A stretch of 64,000 nt of DNA from contig NZ_CP022600.1 of NCBI RefSeq assembly GCF_002952215.1, forward strand, positions 1,550,001 to 1,614,000. The letters run 5' to 3'. The stretch is from Porphyrobacter sp. HT-58-2. Its GTDB lineage: Bacteria; Pseudomonadota; Alphaproteobacteria; Sphingomonadales; Sphingomonadaceae. The position numbers and the translations under genes were made by a program. The notes below the pieces were generated by a model. It worked only from the letters and a program-made list of their open reading frames with translations, had not been told where the DNA came from and ran no database searches. Each line of letters opens with the position of its first letter. The first letter of the stretch is position 1. Of the stretch, positions 51,450 to 61,296 are shown piece after piece.

Positions 51450-52613
51450 ATGAACCGTGCTCCTTACGCCGCCAACCCCGAGGCAGCGCCCCTGCGTGAA
51501 TTCGGCGGACCTGCAGGCGGCGAACGCCGCGGGCCGCGCACCGCCTTCCAGCGCGACCGTGATCGCATCATTCATTCGATGAGTTTCCGGCGGCTGAAGT
51601 CGAAGACGCAGGTCTTCATCGCGCCCGAAGGCGATCATTACCGCACCCGCCTGACCCACAGCCTGGAAGTCGCGCAGATCGGCCGCGTGATTGCCCGCGC
51701 GCTCGGGCTGGACGAAGATCTGACCGAGGCGCTGTGCCTTGCGCATGATCTTGGCCATCCGCCTTTTGGCCATGCTGGCGAGGCGGCGCTGTCCGATGCG
51801 ATGGAGCGGCACGGAGGCTTTTGCCACAACGCGCAGGCGCTGCGCACGGTGATGCGGATCGAATGCCCTTATCCTGCCCATGATGGGCTGAACCTCACCT
51901 GGGATCTACTTGAAGGCCTTGCCAAGCATAATGGCCCTGTAAACGCGCCGGGCTGGGCGCTCGCTGAACTCGACGATGCCTTCCCGCTGCAGCTCGGCAC
52001 CTGGCCCTCGCTGGAGGCGCAGGTGGCGGCGGTGGCGGACGATATTGCCTACGACAATCACGACATCGACGATGGCCTGCGCGCGGGGTTCCTGCAGCTC
52101 GACGATCTGCTGAGCCTCGATTTCCTCGCAGATCAGTGGCGGATGGTCGAAAAGCGCTATCCCCACGCCCCGCGCGAGCGTTTGTTGCGCGAGATGATCC
52201 GCGACCAGATCGGGCTGATGGTGAATGATGTGATCGAACACACGCGCGAGACTGTGAAGGGGCTGCGATCAGTCGCCGAAGTGCGTGAGGCTGGGCGGCA
52301 GTTGGCAGGCTTCTCACCTGCAATGGCAGCGCAGGAGCGGCGGCTGAAGACCTTCATGTACGAAAGGCTCTATTACCACCCCGAACAGATCGCCGCAGCC
52401 GAACGTGCGCGTGATGTGGTGGCGCGGCTCTATGCCGCCTATGCGCAGGATCAGACGCTGATGCCGGATGACTGGCAGGCGCGACTGCCAGACAGCGATC
52501 CGCAGCGCGGCCGTGTGATCGCCGATTTCATTGCCGGGATGAGCGATCGTTTCGCCATGCAGGCGGTCCGCGAAATCTACGGCACCGCACCTGCCGGGCT
52601 CATCAATGTCTGA
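51450..52613 (+). CDS. dGTPase-like deoxynucleotide triphosphohydrolase
   Basis: A 387-residue HD-domain protein. HYRTRLTHSLEVAQIGRVIARAL followed by LCLAHDLGHPPFGHAGE gives the metal-binding H...HD set; ADDIAYDNHDIDDGLRAG supplies the last aspartate. RDRDRIIHSMSFRRLKSKTQVF at the N-terminus is the family signature. Such enzymes remove triphosphate from dGTP or other dNTPs; many alphaproteobacterial ones are annotated as dGTPase-like with unverified specificity. ATG at 51450 chosen (MNRAPYAANP). It overlaps the next gene by 8 bp. Confidence 0.9.
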   Translation: MNRAPYAANPEAAPLREFGGPAGGERRGPRTAFQRDRDRIIHSMSFRRLKSKTQVFIAPEGDHYRTRLTHSLEVAQIGRVIARALGLDEDLTEALCLAHDLGHPPFGHAGEAALSDAMERHGGFCHNAQALRTVMRIECPYPAHDGLNLTWDLLEGLAKHNGPVNAPGWALAELDDAFPLQLGTWPSLEAQVAAVADDIAYDNHDIDDGLRAGFLQLDDLLSLDFLADQWRMVEKRYPHAPRERLLREMIRDQIGLMVNDVIEHTRETVKGLRSVAEVREAGRQLAGFSPAMAAQERRLKTFMYERLYYHPEQIAAAERARDVVARLYAAYAQDQTLMPDDWQARLPDSDPQRGRVIADFIAGMSDRFAMQAVREIYGTAPAGLINV

Positions 52614-53328
52614 TCCGCGCCCGGTCGGCCCCGTTCGCGTGGCGCTGGTCGGGGCGACCGGGCTGGTCGGCCGGCGTGTGATCGAAATTGCCAGCGCCAG
52701 CGATGAGGTGCGCATCCTCGGTATCGCCCGGCGCGAGGCGCCATTGCCGCCGGGCGCGCGCATGGAAATGTTCGTGGCGCAAGCCGACAAATGGGGCGAA
52801 GTGCTTGAGGCCGTGCGCCCGCGCGCCTTGATCTGTGCGCTTGGCACCACATGGAAAAAGGCCGGGCGCGACGAGGCTGCCTTCCGCGCGGTCGATCACG
52901 ATCTGGTGCTTGCCACCGCCAAGGTGGCGCGGGCCGCAGGCGTGCCGAACATGGTCGTGGTCAGCGCGGCGGGGGCCAATGCCCGTTCCAAAAGCCTTTA
53001 CATGCGGGTCAAGGGCGAGACCGAGGAGGCGCTGTCCAAGGTGGGCTTCAAGCGGCTCGACATTCTCCATCCCGGCTTGCTGCGCGGTGAGCGGGTGGAC
53101 GACCTGCGCTTTGCCGAGCGTGCTGCGTTGATCGCCGCCCCGCTGGTCGATCCGCTGCTATCGGGATCGTGGGAGCGGTATCGATCGATTGACGCCGGTC
53201 TTGTGGCCGAGGCCGCGCTCGGCCTTGCGCTGCGCCGCGCAGGCGGACGCTTTACGCACGATAACGAGGCGATGCGTCGTGCCGCGCGCGAATGGCGTCG
53301 CCTCGGCGAGACAGGAGAGGTAGCGTAA
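52606..53328 (+). CDS. NAD(P)-binding epimerase-like protein
   Basis: A 240-residue atypical short-chain dehydrogenase fold. VALVGATGLVGRRVIEIA is the TGxxGxxG cofactor loop; VVSAAGANARSKSLYMRVKGETEEAL contains the YxxxK pair (YMRVK); LHPGLLRGER is a typical later segment. The pattern resembles the HTATIP2/YwnB-type NAD(P)H-binding oxidoreductases. No substrate is known. It overlaps the dNTPase gene and its stop TAATG overlaps the following membrane-protein start, so three genes are translationally linked. Confidence 0.85.
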   Translation: MSDPRPVGPVRVALVGATGLVGRRVIEIASASDEVRILGIARREAPLPPGARMEMFVAQADKWGEVLEAVRPRALICALGTTWKKAGRDEAAFRAVDHDLVLATAKVARAAGVPNMVVVSAAGANARSKSLYMRVKGETEEALSKVGFKRLDILHPGLLRGERVDDLRFAERAALIAAPLVDPLLSGSWERYRSIDAGLVAEAALGLALRRAGGRFTHDNEAMRRAAREWRRLGETGEVA

Positions 53329-53777
53329 TGGACTGGGCTTTCGTGTTCTCCGCGGTCAACCTGATGGCGCTGGTCGCGTGGGCGGTGCTGATTGCCCTGC
53401 CGCGCTGGCCTGCTCTGCTGGCGGCGGTGCTTTATCTGGGCGTCGGTCTGCTTTGCCTGATATATGGTGTGTCGCTGATCGGCCTGTTGAGCGGTGCGAT
53501 CCCCAATCCGCAGGGTGGCGGCGCCGATTTCACCTCCATCGAAGGCGTGCGCGCGGTGTTTGCCAGTGATGCCGGGGTGACGATCGGCTGGACGCATTAT
53601 CTCGCCTTCGATCTGTTCGTGGGCCTGTGGATCGCGCGCGATGGCGATGCAAAGGGCATTTCCCGTTTCGTTCAGGCGCCCGTGCTGCTCGCGACGCTGA
53701 TGGCCGGGCCGCTTGGCCTCGGCATCTGGTTGCTGCTGCGTGAGCCTGCCGCGCGCAGGCAGGGTCGGTTTCGTTAG
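53328..53777 (+). CDS. ABA4-like (DUF4281) membrane protein
   Basis: A 149-residue integral membrane protein with four helices. MDWAFVFSAVNLMALVAWAV, LPRWPALLAAVLYLGVGLLCLIYGV, GADFTSIEGVRAVFASDAGV, GWTHYLAFDLFVGLWIARDG and FVQAPVLLATLMAGPLGLGIWLLL match the family named after plant ABA-deficient 4, whose plant member affects neoxanthin formation. Bacterial members are common in alphaproteobacteria with unknown function. The ATG overlaps the previous stop (TAATG). A link to carotenoids is only an association. Confidence 0.85.
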   Translation: MDWAFVFSAVNLMALVAWAVLIALPRWPALLAAVLYLGVGLLCLIYGVSLIGLLSGAIPNPQGGGADFTSIEGVRAVFASDAGVTIGWTHYLAFDLFVGLWIARDGDAKGISRFVQAPVLLATLMAGPLGLGIWLLLREPAARRQGRFR

Positions 53778-53849
53778 AAATCGGGGCTGGACGGCGCTTG
53801 TGGGCAGGCTATCGTCGGCGGCAAAAAGCCACCGGGGAGAGACGTCAAC

Positions 53850-55415
53850 ATGGCCGAAATCGCGCAGCATCAGTTCCTGACACTTGACGATATTCTGACC
53901 CATTGGGCAGCGCTTCAACCCGATGCCCCCGCGATCGAGGACGCGCAGCTTGCGGTCAGTTACGGCGAGCTTGACCAGCTTTCGCGCCAGCTGATCGGCT
54001 GGCTCGCCGCCCGCGGCATCGGGGCGGGCGACCGGGTCGCCTTTCTGGGCAAGAATGCCGCGAGTTACGGGGTGCTTTATTGCGCCTGCGCGCGCGCCGG
54101 GATCGTGATTGCGCCGGTCGGCTGGCGGCTGGCGGCGCGCGAAATCGCCTATATCCTTGCCGATACCGAGGCCAAGCTGCTGGTGGCCACGCACGACTTC
54201 ATGGAGCTTGCGAGCATGGCCATGGCCGAACTGGCCACCCCGCCCGAACTCATCGGCGATGCCGCAATGCTGGAAGGCGCGCGCGTCTGCGATCCGGCGG
54301 ACTTCACCCCCTGCGGCGTGGATGATCCGATCCTCCAGCTCTACACCTCAGGTACCACTGGCCACCCCAAGGGCGTGCTGCTGTCCAACGCCAACCTCAC
54401 CCGGCTGCGCAATGAGGGGATTGCTGCGGGGCTGACCTATTACACCGATTACCGATCCGGCGATTGCATGATGGTCGCCATGCCAATTGCCCATATCGGC
54501 GGCACGGGCACTTTCAATCTCGCCATCATCGCCGGGATCCGCTGCCGCTTTGAAGCCGAATTCACCCCAGCCGGGGTGCTTGCGGCGATCGAGGCGGGGG
54601 CCACGCACATGTTCATGGTGCCGGCGGCCTTGCAGATGGTGATCCAGCACCCGCAGGCGGCAAGCACCGATTTTTCGAACCTGCGCTACCTCATTTACGG
54701 CGCCGCGCCGATGCCGCTCGAACTGCTCAAGCAGGCGGTCAGCACCATGCCCACCACCCAGTTCCTGCAAGCCTATGGCATGACCGAGACGACCGGCACG
54801 GTCTCGATCCTGCCGCCCGAGGATCACTCGCTTGAAGGCAACCAGCGGATGCGCTCGGCGGGCAAGGCGCTGCCGGGGGTCGAGATCGAAGTGCGCGGGC
54901 CCGACAATGTCGAGGTGCCGCGCGGGGATATCGGGGAGGTGTGCATCCGCTCGCCCTCGAACACGCAGGGCTACTGGAAACTGCCCGAGGCGACCGCCAA
55001 GACCATCGACCCCGACGGCTGGCTCCACACCGGCGATGCAGGCGTGATGGACGCCGACGGCTATGTCTACATCCAGGACCGGATCAAGGACATGATCATC
55101 TCCGGCGGCGAGAACGTCTACCCGGCGGAAGTGGAAAGCGCGATTTACGGCCACCCCGCCATCGCCGAGGTCGCCGTGATCGGCGTGCCGAGCGCCAAGT
55201 GGGGCGAGGAGGTCAAGGCCTGCGTCGTCGCCAAGCCGGGCATGGAGATCGACGAGGCCGATGTGATCGCCTGGGCGCGCGAGCGCATCGCGGCCTTCAA
55301 GGCGCCCAAGAGCGTCGATGTCATCCCGCTGATGCCGCGCAATGCCAGCGGCAAGATCCTGCGCCGCGAATTGCGCGCACCCTATTGGGAAGGGCAGGAG
55401 CGGCAGGTCTCGTGA
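53850..55415 (+). CDS. Acyl-CoA synthetase (AMP-binding)
   Basis: A 521-residue adenylate-forming ligase that activates a carboxylic acid to its CoA thioester. The AMP-binding motifs are LQLYTSGTTGHPKGVLLSNANL, YGMTETTG, GWLHTGDAGVMDADGYVYIQDRIKDMI, and the C-terminal KxxxGK-type NASGKILRRELR with the catalytic lysine. The pattern fits medium/long-chain fatty-acid CoA ligases (FadD13-like); the substrate is not determined. ATG at 53850. The DUF938 methyltransferase start overlaps its stop (GTGA). Confidence 0.92.
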   Translation: MAEIAQHQFLTLDDILTHWAALQPDAPAIEDAQLAVSYGELDQLSRQLIGWLAARGIGAGDRVAFLGKNAASYGVLYCACARAGIVIAPVGWRLAAREIAYILADTEAKLLVATHDFMELASMAMAELATPPELIGDAAMLEGARVCDPADFTPCGVDDPILQLYTSGTTGHPKGVLLSNANLTRLRNEGIAAGLTYYTDYRSGDCMMVAMPIAHIGGTGTFNLAIIAGIRCRFEAEFTPAGVLAAIEAGATHMFMVPAALQMVIQHPQAASTDFSNLRYLIYGAAPMPLELLKQAVSTMPTTQFLQAYGMTETTGTVSILPPEDHSLEGNQRMRSAGKALPGVEIEVRGPDNVEVPRGDIGEVCIRSPSNTQGYWKLPEATAKTIDPDGWLHTGDAGVMDADGYVYIQDRIKDMIISGGENVYPAEVESAIYGHPAIAEVAVIGVPSAKWGEEVKACVVAKPGMEIDEADVIAWARERIAAFKAPKSVDVIPLMPRNASGKILRRELRAPYWEGQERQVS

Positions 55416-56011
55416 AGCAGCACGCCCCCGCTACTCTGCGAAACCGCGAGCCGATTGCGGCGGTGCTGGCGCAGGAACTCCCCGCACAAGGCACCTTGCT
55501 CGAAATTGCGGCAGGGACGGGGGAACACGCGGTGTTCTTTGCCGAACGCTTCCCTGCGCTGCACTGGCAGCCGACCGACCCTTCGCCCGAGGCGCTGGCC
55601 TCGATTGCGGCCTATAGGGCTGACTATCCCGGTACCAATCTCGCCGCCCCGCTGCTGCTCGATGCTTCAGCACCCGGTAGTTGGCCGATCGACGAAGCTG
55701 CTGCAATCTTGTGCATCAACATGGTTCACATCAGTCCGTGGGAGGCGACCCAAGGGCTTTTCCGGGGTGCTGCCCGAATTTTGGGCAGGAGCGGCGGGCC
55801 GCTGATCCTTTATGGCCCCTATCTTGAGCAAGGCCTTCAAACAGCGCCGTCGAACCTTGAATTCGATGCCAGCCTGAAGGCTCGCAATCCGCACTGGGGA
55901 TTGCGCCAAGCCGAAGCAGTCGATGCGCTCGCTGCCCAGCACGGAATGGTCCGCACGGCGCGCCACGCCATGCCGGCCAACAATATCATTCTGTTTTACC
56001 GCAGCGCTTAA
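55412..56011 (+). CDS. DUF938 SAM-dependent methyltransferase-like protein
   Basis: A 199-residue class I methyltransferase fold of the DUF938 (METTL26) family. RNREPIAAVLAQELPAQGTLLEIAAGTGEHAVFFAERFP has motif I (LEIAAGTGEH); WQPTDPSPEAL has the acidic residue of motif II; INMVHISPWEATQGLFRGA and LYGPYLEQGLQTAPSNLEFDASLKARNPHWGLRQAEAVD are specific to this family. The substrate is unknown. The GTG start at 55412 overlaps the acyl-CoA synthetase stop, so the two are co-translated. It converges on the entericidin gene with a 4-bp overlap of stops. Confidence 0.9.
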   Translation: MKQHAPATLRNREPIAAVLAQELPAQGTLLEIAAGTGEHAVFFAERFPALHWQPTDPSPEALASIAAYRADYPGTNLAAPLLLDASAPGSWPIDEAAAILCINMVHISPWEATQGLFRGAARILGRSGGPLILYGPYLEQGLQTAPSNLEFDASLKARNPHWGLRQAEAVDALAAQHGMVRTARHAMPANNIILFYRSA

Positions 56012-56139
56012 TCGATCGCGCGTTCACCGGCGCGGCCAACCGACTTGATATCGTCGCCAAGGCCCTGAACCGTGTTGCAGGCGGTGGTGCCGAACGAGAG
56101 CGCGGCGACGGCGGCGATGAAAATGGTCTTGCGAATCAT
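56008..56139 (-). CDS. Entericidin A/B-family lipoprotein
   Basis: A 43-residue protein found by reading the minus strand between 56139 and 56008. It begins MIRKTIFIAAVAALSFGTTA, followed by CNTVQGLGDDIKSVGRAGER. The lipobox ends at Cys21, and the CNTxxGxGxDI signature is that of entericidin A/B. The family forms small cell-envelope lipoproteins linked to toxin-antidote-like functions in Enterobacteria, and is widespread in alphaproteobacteria with uncertain role. The TAA stop overlaps the end of the DUF938 gene. No partner gene is seen. Confidence 0.85.
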   Translation of the reverse strand: MIRKTIFIAAVAALSFGTTACNTVQGLGDDIKSVGRAGERAID

Positions 56140-56192
56140 GGGCAGGGGCGTCCTTTCAGTGTTCCGGTATAGCAACGCACGAAACTGGAAAA

Positions 56193-57131
56193 CTATTCCT
56201 GACTAGCCGCTGAAGCTATGCGCTTTGCCGTCGCAATGCGCGCTTTGGCCAACTGCCGTTCGCGCCAGGCAATCAGCAGACCGGCGGCGATGATCAACGG
56301 CGCGCCAAACCACAGACTGGCAGGCGCGGCGCGATCGAAAATGGCATAGCCGTAGAAGCTCGCCCACAGCAGCGCGGTATAGTCCATCAGCAGGATCACT
56401 GCCGCCGATCCGAACCTCAGTGAAGTGGTCAGCAACACCTGTGCCGCAGCGCCCACCAATCCCATGCCGAGGATCAGCACCCAAGTCAGCGGATCATGCG
56501 CGGTGGTCACGAAAGGCAGGGCAAGCGCCGCTGCAGGCGCTGTCAGCGCGGCGAACCAGAAGACGATGCTCCACGGGGTCTCGGTGGTGTTGAGGTCCTG
56601 GATCTGGAAGCTGATCAGCGCCACCATGAATGGCGCGACGAGTCCCACGGCGATGCCTGCCACCGTCACGCCCTGCTCGAGCCCGCCAAAGGGCTGCATG
56701 ACCACGATGACGCCGGCAAATCCCATCGCCACAGCGGCCCAGCGATAAGGGCCGATCTTCTCTCGGAACAGAACGATGGCGATCACAACGGCAAAGATCG
56801 GTGCGGTAAAGCCCAGCGTCGTTGCTTCGGCCAGTGGCAGGAGCAGCACCGCGCCATAGGTGAAGATCATGCCGAGCAGGCCGCTGGCGGCCCGTCGCGC
56901 ATGGGCGGGCAGGCGCTGCGTCCTGAGCATCGCCAATCTGCCGGTCAGCGCCAGTCCCGCACCCAGCAGAACCATGGTGAGCAACTGCCGCCAGAAGATC
57001 AGTTCAATGAGATGCGCGCCCCGCTCTCCGGCGAGCTTCACCAGCATGCCCATTGTCGCCAGCGCAAAAGCGGCGAGCAGCCGCACGAGCAGCGCGAGCA
57101 AGGGGCGGGGGCGGGCGATCGAGCCATCCAT
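56193..57131 (-). CDS. EamA/DMT-family transporter
   Basis: A 312-residue integral membrane protein with about ten helices and the duplicated EamA (RhaT) fold. The two repeats are visible, each ending in a Pro/Gly-rich helix: ATMGMLVKLAGERGAHLIELIFWRQL and LLLPLAEATTLGFTAPIFAVVIAIVLFREKIG in the first, WFGAPLIIAAGLLIAW at the end of the second. Members export amino acids, purines or other metabolites; the substrate here is not predictable. Start MDGSIARPRPLLALLVRLL at 57131. It is divergent from a small membrane gene. Confidence 0.88.
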   Translation of the reverse strand: MDGSIARPRPLLALLVRLLAAFALATMGMLVKLAGERGAHLIELIFWRQLLTMVLLGAGLALTGRLAMLRTQRLPAHARRAASGLLGMIFTYGAVLLLPLAEATTLGFTAPIFAVVIAIVLFREKIGPYRWAAVAMGFAGVIVVMQPFGGLEQGVTVAGIAVGLVAPFMVALISFQIQDLNTTETPWSIVFWFAALTAPAAALALPFVTTAHDPLTWVLILGMGLVGAAAQVLLTTSLRFGSAAVILLMDYTALLWASFYGYAIFDRAAPASLWFGAPLIIAAGLLIAWRERQLAKARIATAKRIASAASQE

Positions 57132-57197
57132 CGGCTTGCGGCTTGGCCGAGCGGCAGGGATTGCGCAAGCGCCCTGCGCCCTTACATGGGCGGCTCT

Positions 57198-57440
57198 ATG
57201 GACATGATCGCGCAATTCGAACTGATGAGCGATGCGGCGCAACTGGCGCTGCTGGGCGGCCTGTTATGGGCCTTTGCCGCGATTGCTGCGATAATGGAGC
57301 GGCGAAGGTCGAGGGCGCGCGACATTGACCGGCTGGAGCAGGTCGGCTGGGTGCCGTGGATGGGTCTGTTCATGCTCGCTGCGCTGCTCGGCGGGGGGTG
57401 TCTGGCGATGAGCCTGCCTGCGGTTCTCGGGGGTCTTTGA
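57198..57440 (+). CDS. Small two-helix membrane protein
   Basis: An 80-residue protein, MDMIAQFELMSDAAQLALLG then GLLWAFAAIAAIMERRRSRARDIDRLEQVGWVPWMGLFMLAALLGGGCLAMSLPAVLGGL in shortened form: helix about 15-33, a strongly basic loop MERRRSRARDIDRLEQ, and helix about 55-75. The basic loop should be cytosolic. No named family. An ATG at 57186 would add four residues. It is divergent from the EamA gene and is followed by a hairpin (57445-57464). Confidence 0.6.
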   Translation: MDMIAQFELMSDAAQLALLGGLLWAFAAIAAIMERRRSRARDIDRLEQVGWVPWMGLFMLAALLGGGCLAMSLPAVLGGL

Positions 57441-57444
57441 TATT

Positions 57445-57464
57445 CGCACGCCCTCCGGCGTGCG
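57445..57464. terminator. Hairpin in the 57.44-57.64 kb spacer
   Basis: CGCACGCC-ctcc-GGCGTGCG is an 8-bp perfect stem just after the small membrane gene. The remaining spacer to 57638 contains further inverted repeats (for example CTGCCGGCC and GGCCAG blocks, and a CCTGCCTTACAGGCAGG hairpin around 57632-57648) and no gene. A T-run is missing. Confidence 0.5.
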
Positions 57465-57638
57465 GTATCCTCGCTCACGCGGCCTGCCGGCCACATCGCT
57501 GCGGGCGGCCAGTCGGCCTTGCGGCCAGCGATGCTGGCCGTTTCTCCGGCGAATATCTGTCCAATGCGTGTGTCGTCTCGAACCCGAAGGGTTCGCAAGC
57601 GCGACCGCGCGCCGGCCGATTAGGCCGAACCGCCTGCC

Positions 57639-59168
57639 TTACAGGCAGGCCTCAAGATAAGCCTGGTCAAACCCGAACTGGCGCGCCTTTTCCAGCGTGT
57701 AGGGGCGCAGGCCCGACGAACGGAATTCGCCGAGGATCTTTCCGTCCTCGCTCTCGTCGAGATATTCGAACTTGAACAATTCCTGCGTCACGATCACGTC
57801 GCCTTCCATCCCGATCACCTCGGTGATGTTGGTGGTGCGGCGCGAACCGTCGCGCAGACGCTTCACCTGCACGATCAGGTCGACCGATTCGGCGATCTGG
57901 CGGCTGATGGCTTCCTTGGGGATCTTGATGTCGCCCATCAGGATCATGTTTTCCATACGGCCAAGGCATTCGCGCGGGCTGTTGGCGTGGAGCGTACACA
58001 TCGAACCATCGTGACCGGTGTTCATCGCCGCGAGCAGATCGAAACACTCCGCGCCGCGAATTTCCCCGAGGATGATGCGGTCAGGACGCATACGCAGGGC
58101 GTTCTTCACAAGGTCGCCGATGGTGATCGCGCCTTGGCCTTCGAGGTTCGGCGGACGGGTTTCGAGCGGCAGCCAGTGCGGCTGCTGCAGGCGGAGTTCC
58201 GCCGCGTCTTCGATGGTCAGCACGCGCTCGCCCGGATCGATCATCTTCGACAGGGCGTTGAGCATGGTCGTCTTACCCGAACCCGTACCGCCCGAGATGA
58301 CGATGTTCATCCGGCACGCGCCCGCAATTTTCAGCGCAGTACACATCTTGTCCGACATCGAGCCGAAGTCGCGCAGCATGTCGAGCGTGATCGGCTTTTC
58401 GGAAAACTTACGAATCGAGATTGCGGTGCCGCGAAGCGAGAGCGGCGGGACGATCACGTTCACACGCGAGCCGTCTTTCAGACGGGCGTCGGCCAGCGGC
58501 GTGGTCTGGTCGACGCGGCGGCCGACCTGGTTGACGATGCGCTGCGCGATCTGGAACAGGTGCTGTTCATCGCGGAAACGGATCGGGGCGAGTTGCAGCT
58601 TGCCCTTCTTTTCGATGTAGGTCTGGTCCGGGCCGTTGACCATGATATCGGACACGTCCGGATCGTTCAGCAGCTCTTCGAGCGGACCGAAACCGAGCAG
58701 TTCGTCGATCAGCACCTTTTCCAGCGCGAATTGCTCGCGCCGGTTGAGCGTGACCTTGAGCTCGGCCAGCACTTCCATGATGATCGGGCGGAATTCCTCG
58801 GAGAGCTCCTCCTTGGATAGCGTTGCTGCCGCTTCGGGATCGACGCGTTCCAGCAGCCGCGGGAGCACCTGCTCCTTGATCTTGTGGACGCTGGCTTCAA
58901 AGCCGCCGACTTCGGAATTGGCCTCGTTGACCGCCGCCATGCGTTCGTTGAGCCGGTCGATCGCCTCGGAGGTGGTGGCCGGACGGCTGGCTGAGGGTGC
59001 CGGAGCGGGTGCGGGGCGCGGCGCTGGGGCTTCACCGGGGATCGGTGGGAACTGTTCGCCACCGCGCGGGGCTGCACCCGCACCCTTCATCGGCCGTGCG
59101 ACGCCGAAGGCGGGCCGTGCGCCCGGCTTCATCCCGCCAGCATTGCCCTTTTTTCCGAATGCGCTCAT
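57639..59168 (-). CDS. cpaF: CpaF/TadA-type secretion ATPase
   Basis: A 509-residue type II/IV secretion ATPase of the Flp/Tad pilus family. A low-complexity N-terminus (Gly/Ala/Pro, residues 1-65) is followed by helices and the ATPase core: IRFRDEQHLFQIAQRIVNQVGRRVD, RGTAISIRKF, Walker A IVISGGTGSGKTTMLNALS, LTIEDAAELRLQQPHWLPLETRP, MRPDRIILGEIRGAECFDLLAAMNTGHDGSMCTLHANSPRE. It should power assembly of Flp-type adhesion pili, but no cpaB, cpaC, cpaE or tadB gene is in the window. Start MSAFGKKGNAGGMKPG at 59168. It is divergent from glmS. Confidence 0.93.
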   Translation of the reverse strand: MSAFGKKGNAGGMKPGARPAFGVARPMKGAGAAPRGGEQFPPIPGEAPAPRPAPAPAPSASRPATTSEAIDRLNERMAAVNEANSEVGGFEASVHKIKEQVLPRLLERVDPEAAATLSKEELSEEFRPIIMEVLAELKVTLNRREQFALEKVLIDELLGFGPLEELLNDPDVSDIMVNGPDQTYIEKKGKLQLAPIRFRDEQHLFQIAQRIVNQVGRRVDQTTPLADARLKDGSRVNVIVPPLSLRGTAISIRKFSEKPITLDMLRDFGSMSDKMCTALKIAGACRMNIVISGGTGSGKTTMLNALSKMIDPGERVLTIEDAAELRLQQPHWLPLETRPPNLEGQGAITIGDLVKNALRMRPDRIILGEIRGAECFDLLAAMNTGHDGSMCTLHANSPRECLGRMENMILMGDIKIPKEAISRQIAESVDLIVQVKRLRDGSRRTTNITEVIGMEGDVIVTQELFKFEYLDESEDGKILGEFRSSGLRPYTLEKARQFGFDQAYLEACL

Positions 59169-59365
59169 TCTAGGCCCCCGAGCCTCCTGAAAATCATCAG
59201 CGCACCTCACCCCAAGGAAGCGAAAGGTGCGTCTCGAAAAATGGTGAATAGGCAGGAAAGGTTGTTTTTTTCCTAAACTCCCAGGCGGCAGGCTGCGCGT
59301 TAGGCTTGCCGTTAAGTTGCGGTCGGTTAGAGGAACAGGAACGCCAGCAAGGAAAGAGCCAGACC

Positions 59366-61201
<1,836 letters not shown>

Positions 61202-61224
61202 CGAGCCATTTCCTTCGGCCTGTC

Positions 61225-61232
61225 TTAACCAT
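61225..61232. promoter_or_regulatory. CtrA half-site-like sequence
   Basis: TTAACCAT lies 72 bp upstream of the likely GTG start of the GGDEF-EAL gene, in the gap after glmS. TTAACCAT-type half-sites are bound by the cell-cycle regulator CtrA in Caulobacter. A single half-site can occur by chance, so support is weak. Confidence 0.3.
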
Positions 61233-61296
61233 TATATCGCCCGAACTTCGGTGTGTCTTTACCCCAATCTAACCTTTGGCGGTTAAGCGCGATGGG

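Noticed and set aside
59281..59340. Possible CtrA full site (TTAG...TTAA) in the cpaF/glmS gap
   Set aside because: The spacing between the halves is 8 bases and not 7, and one half is TTAG, so the match is poor.
59169..59365. glmS ribozyme in the region upstream of glmS
   Set aside because: The leader is short and lacks the conserved ribozyme core; such ribozymes belong to Firmicutes-like lineages.
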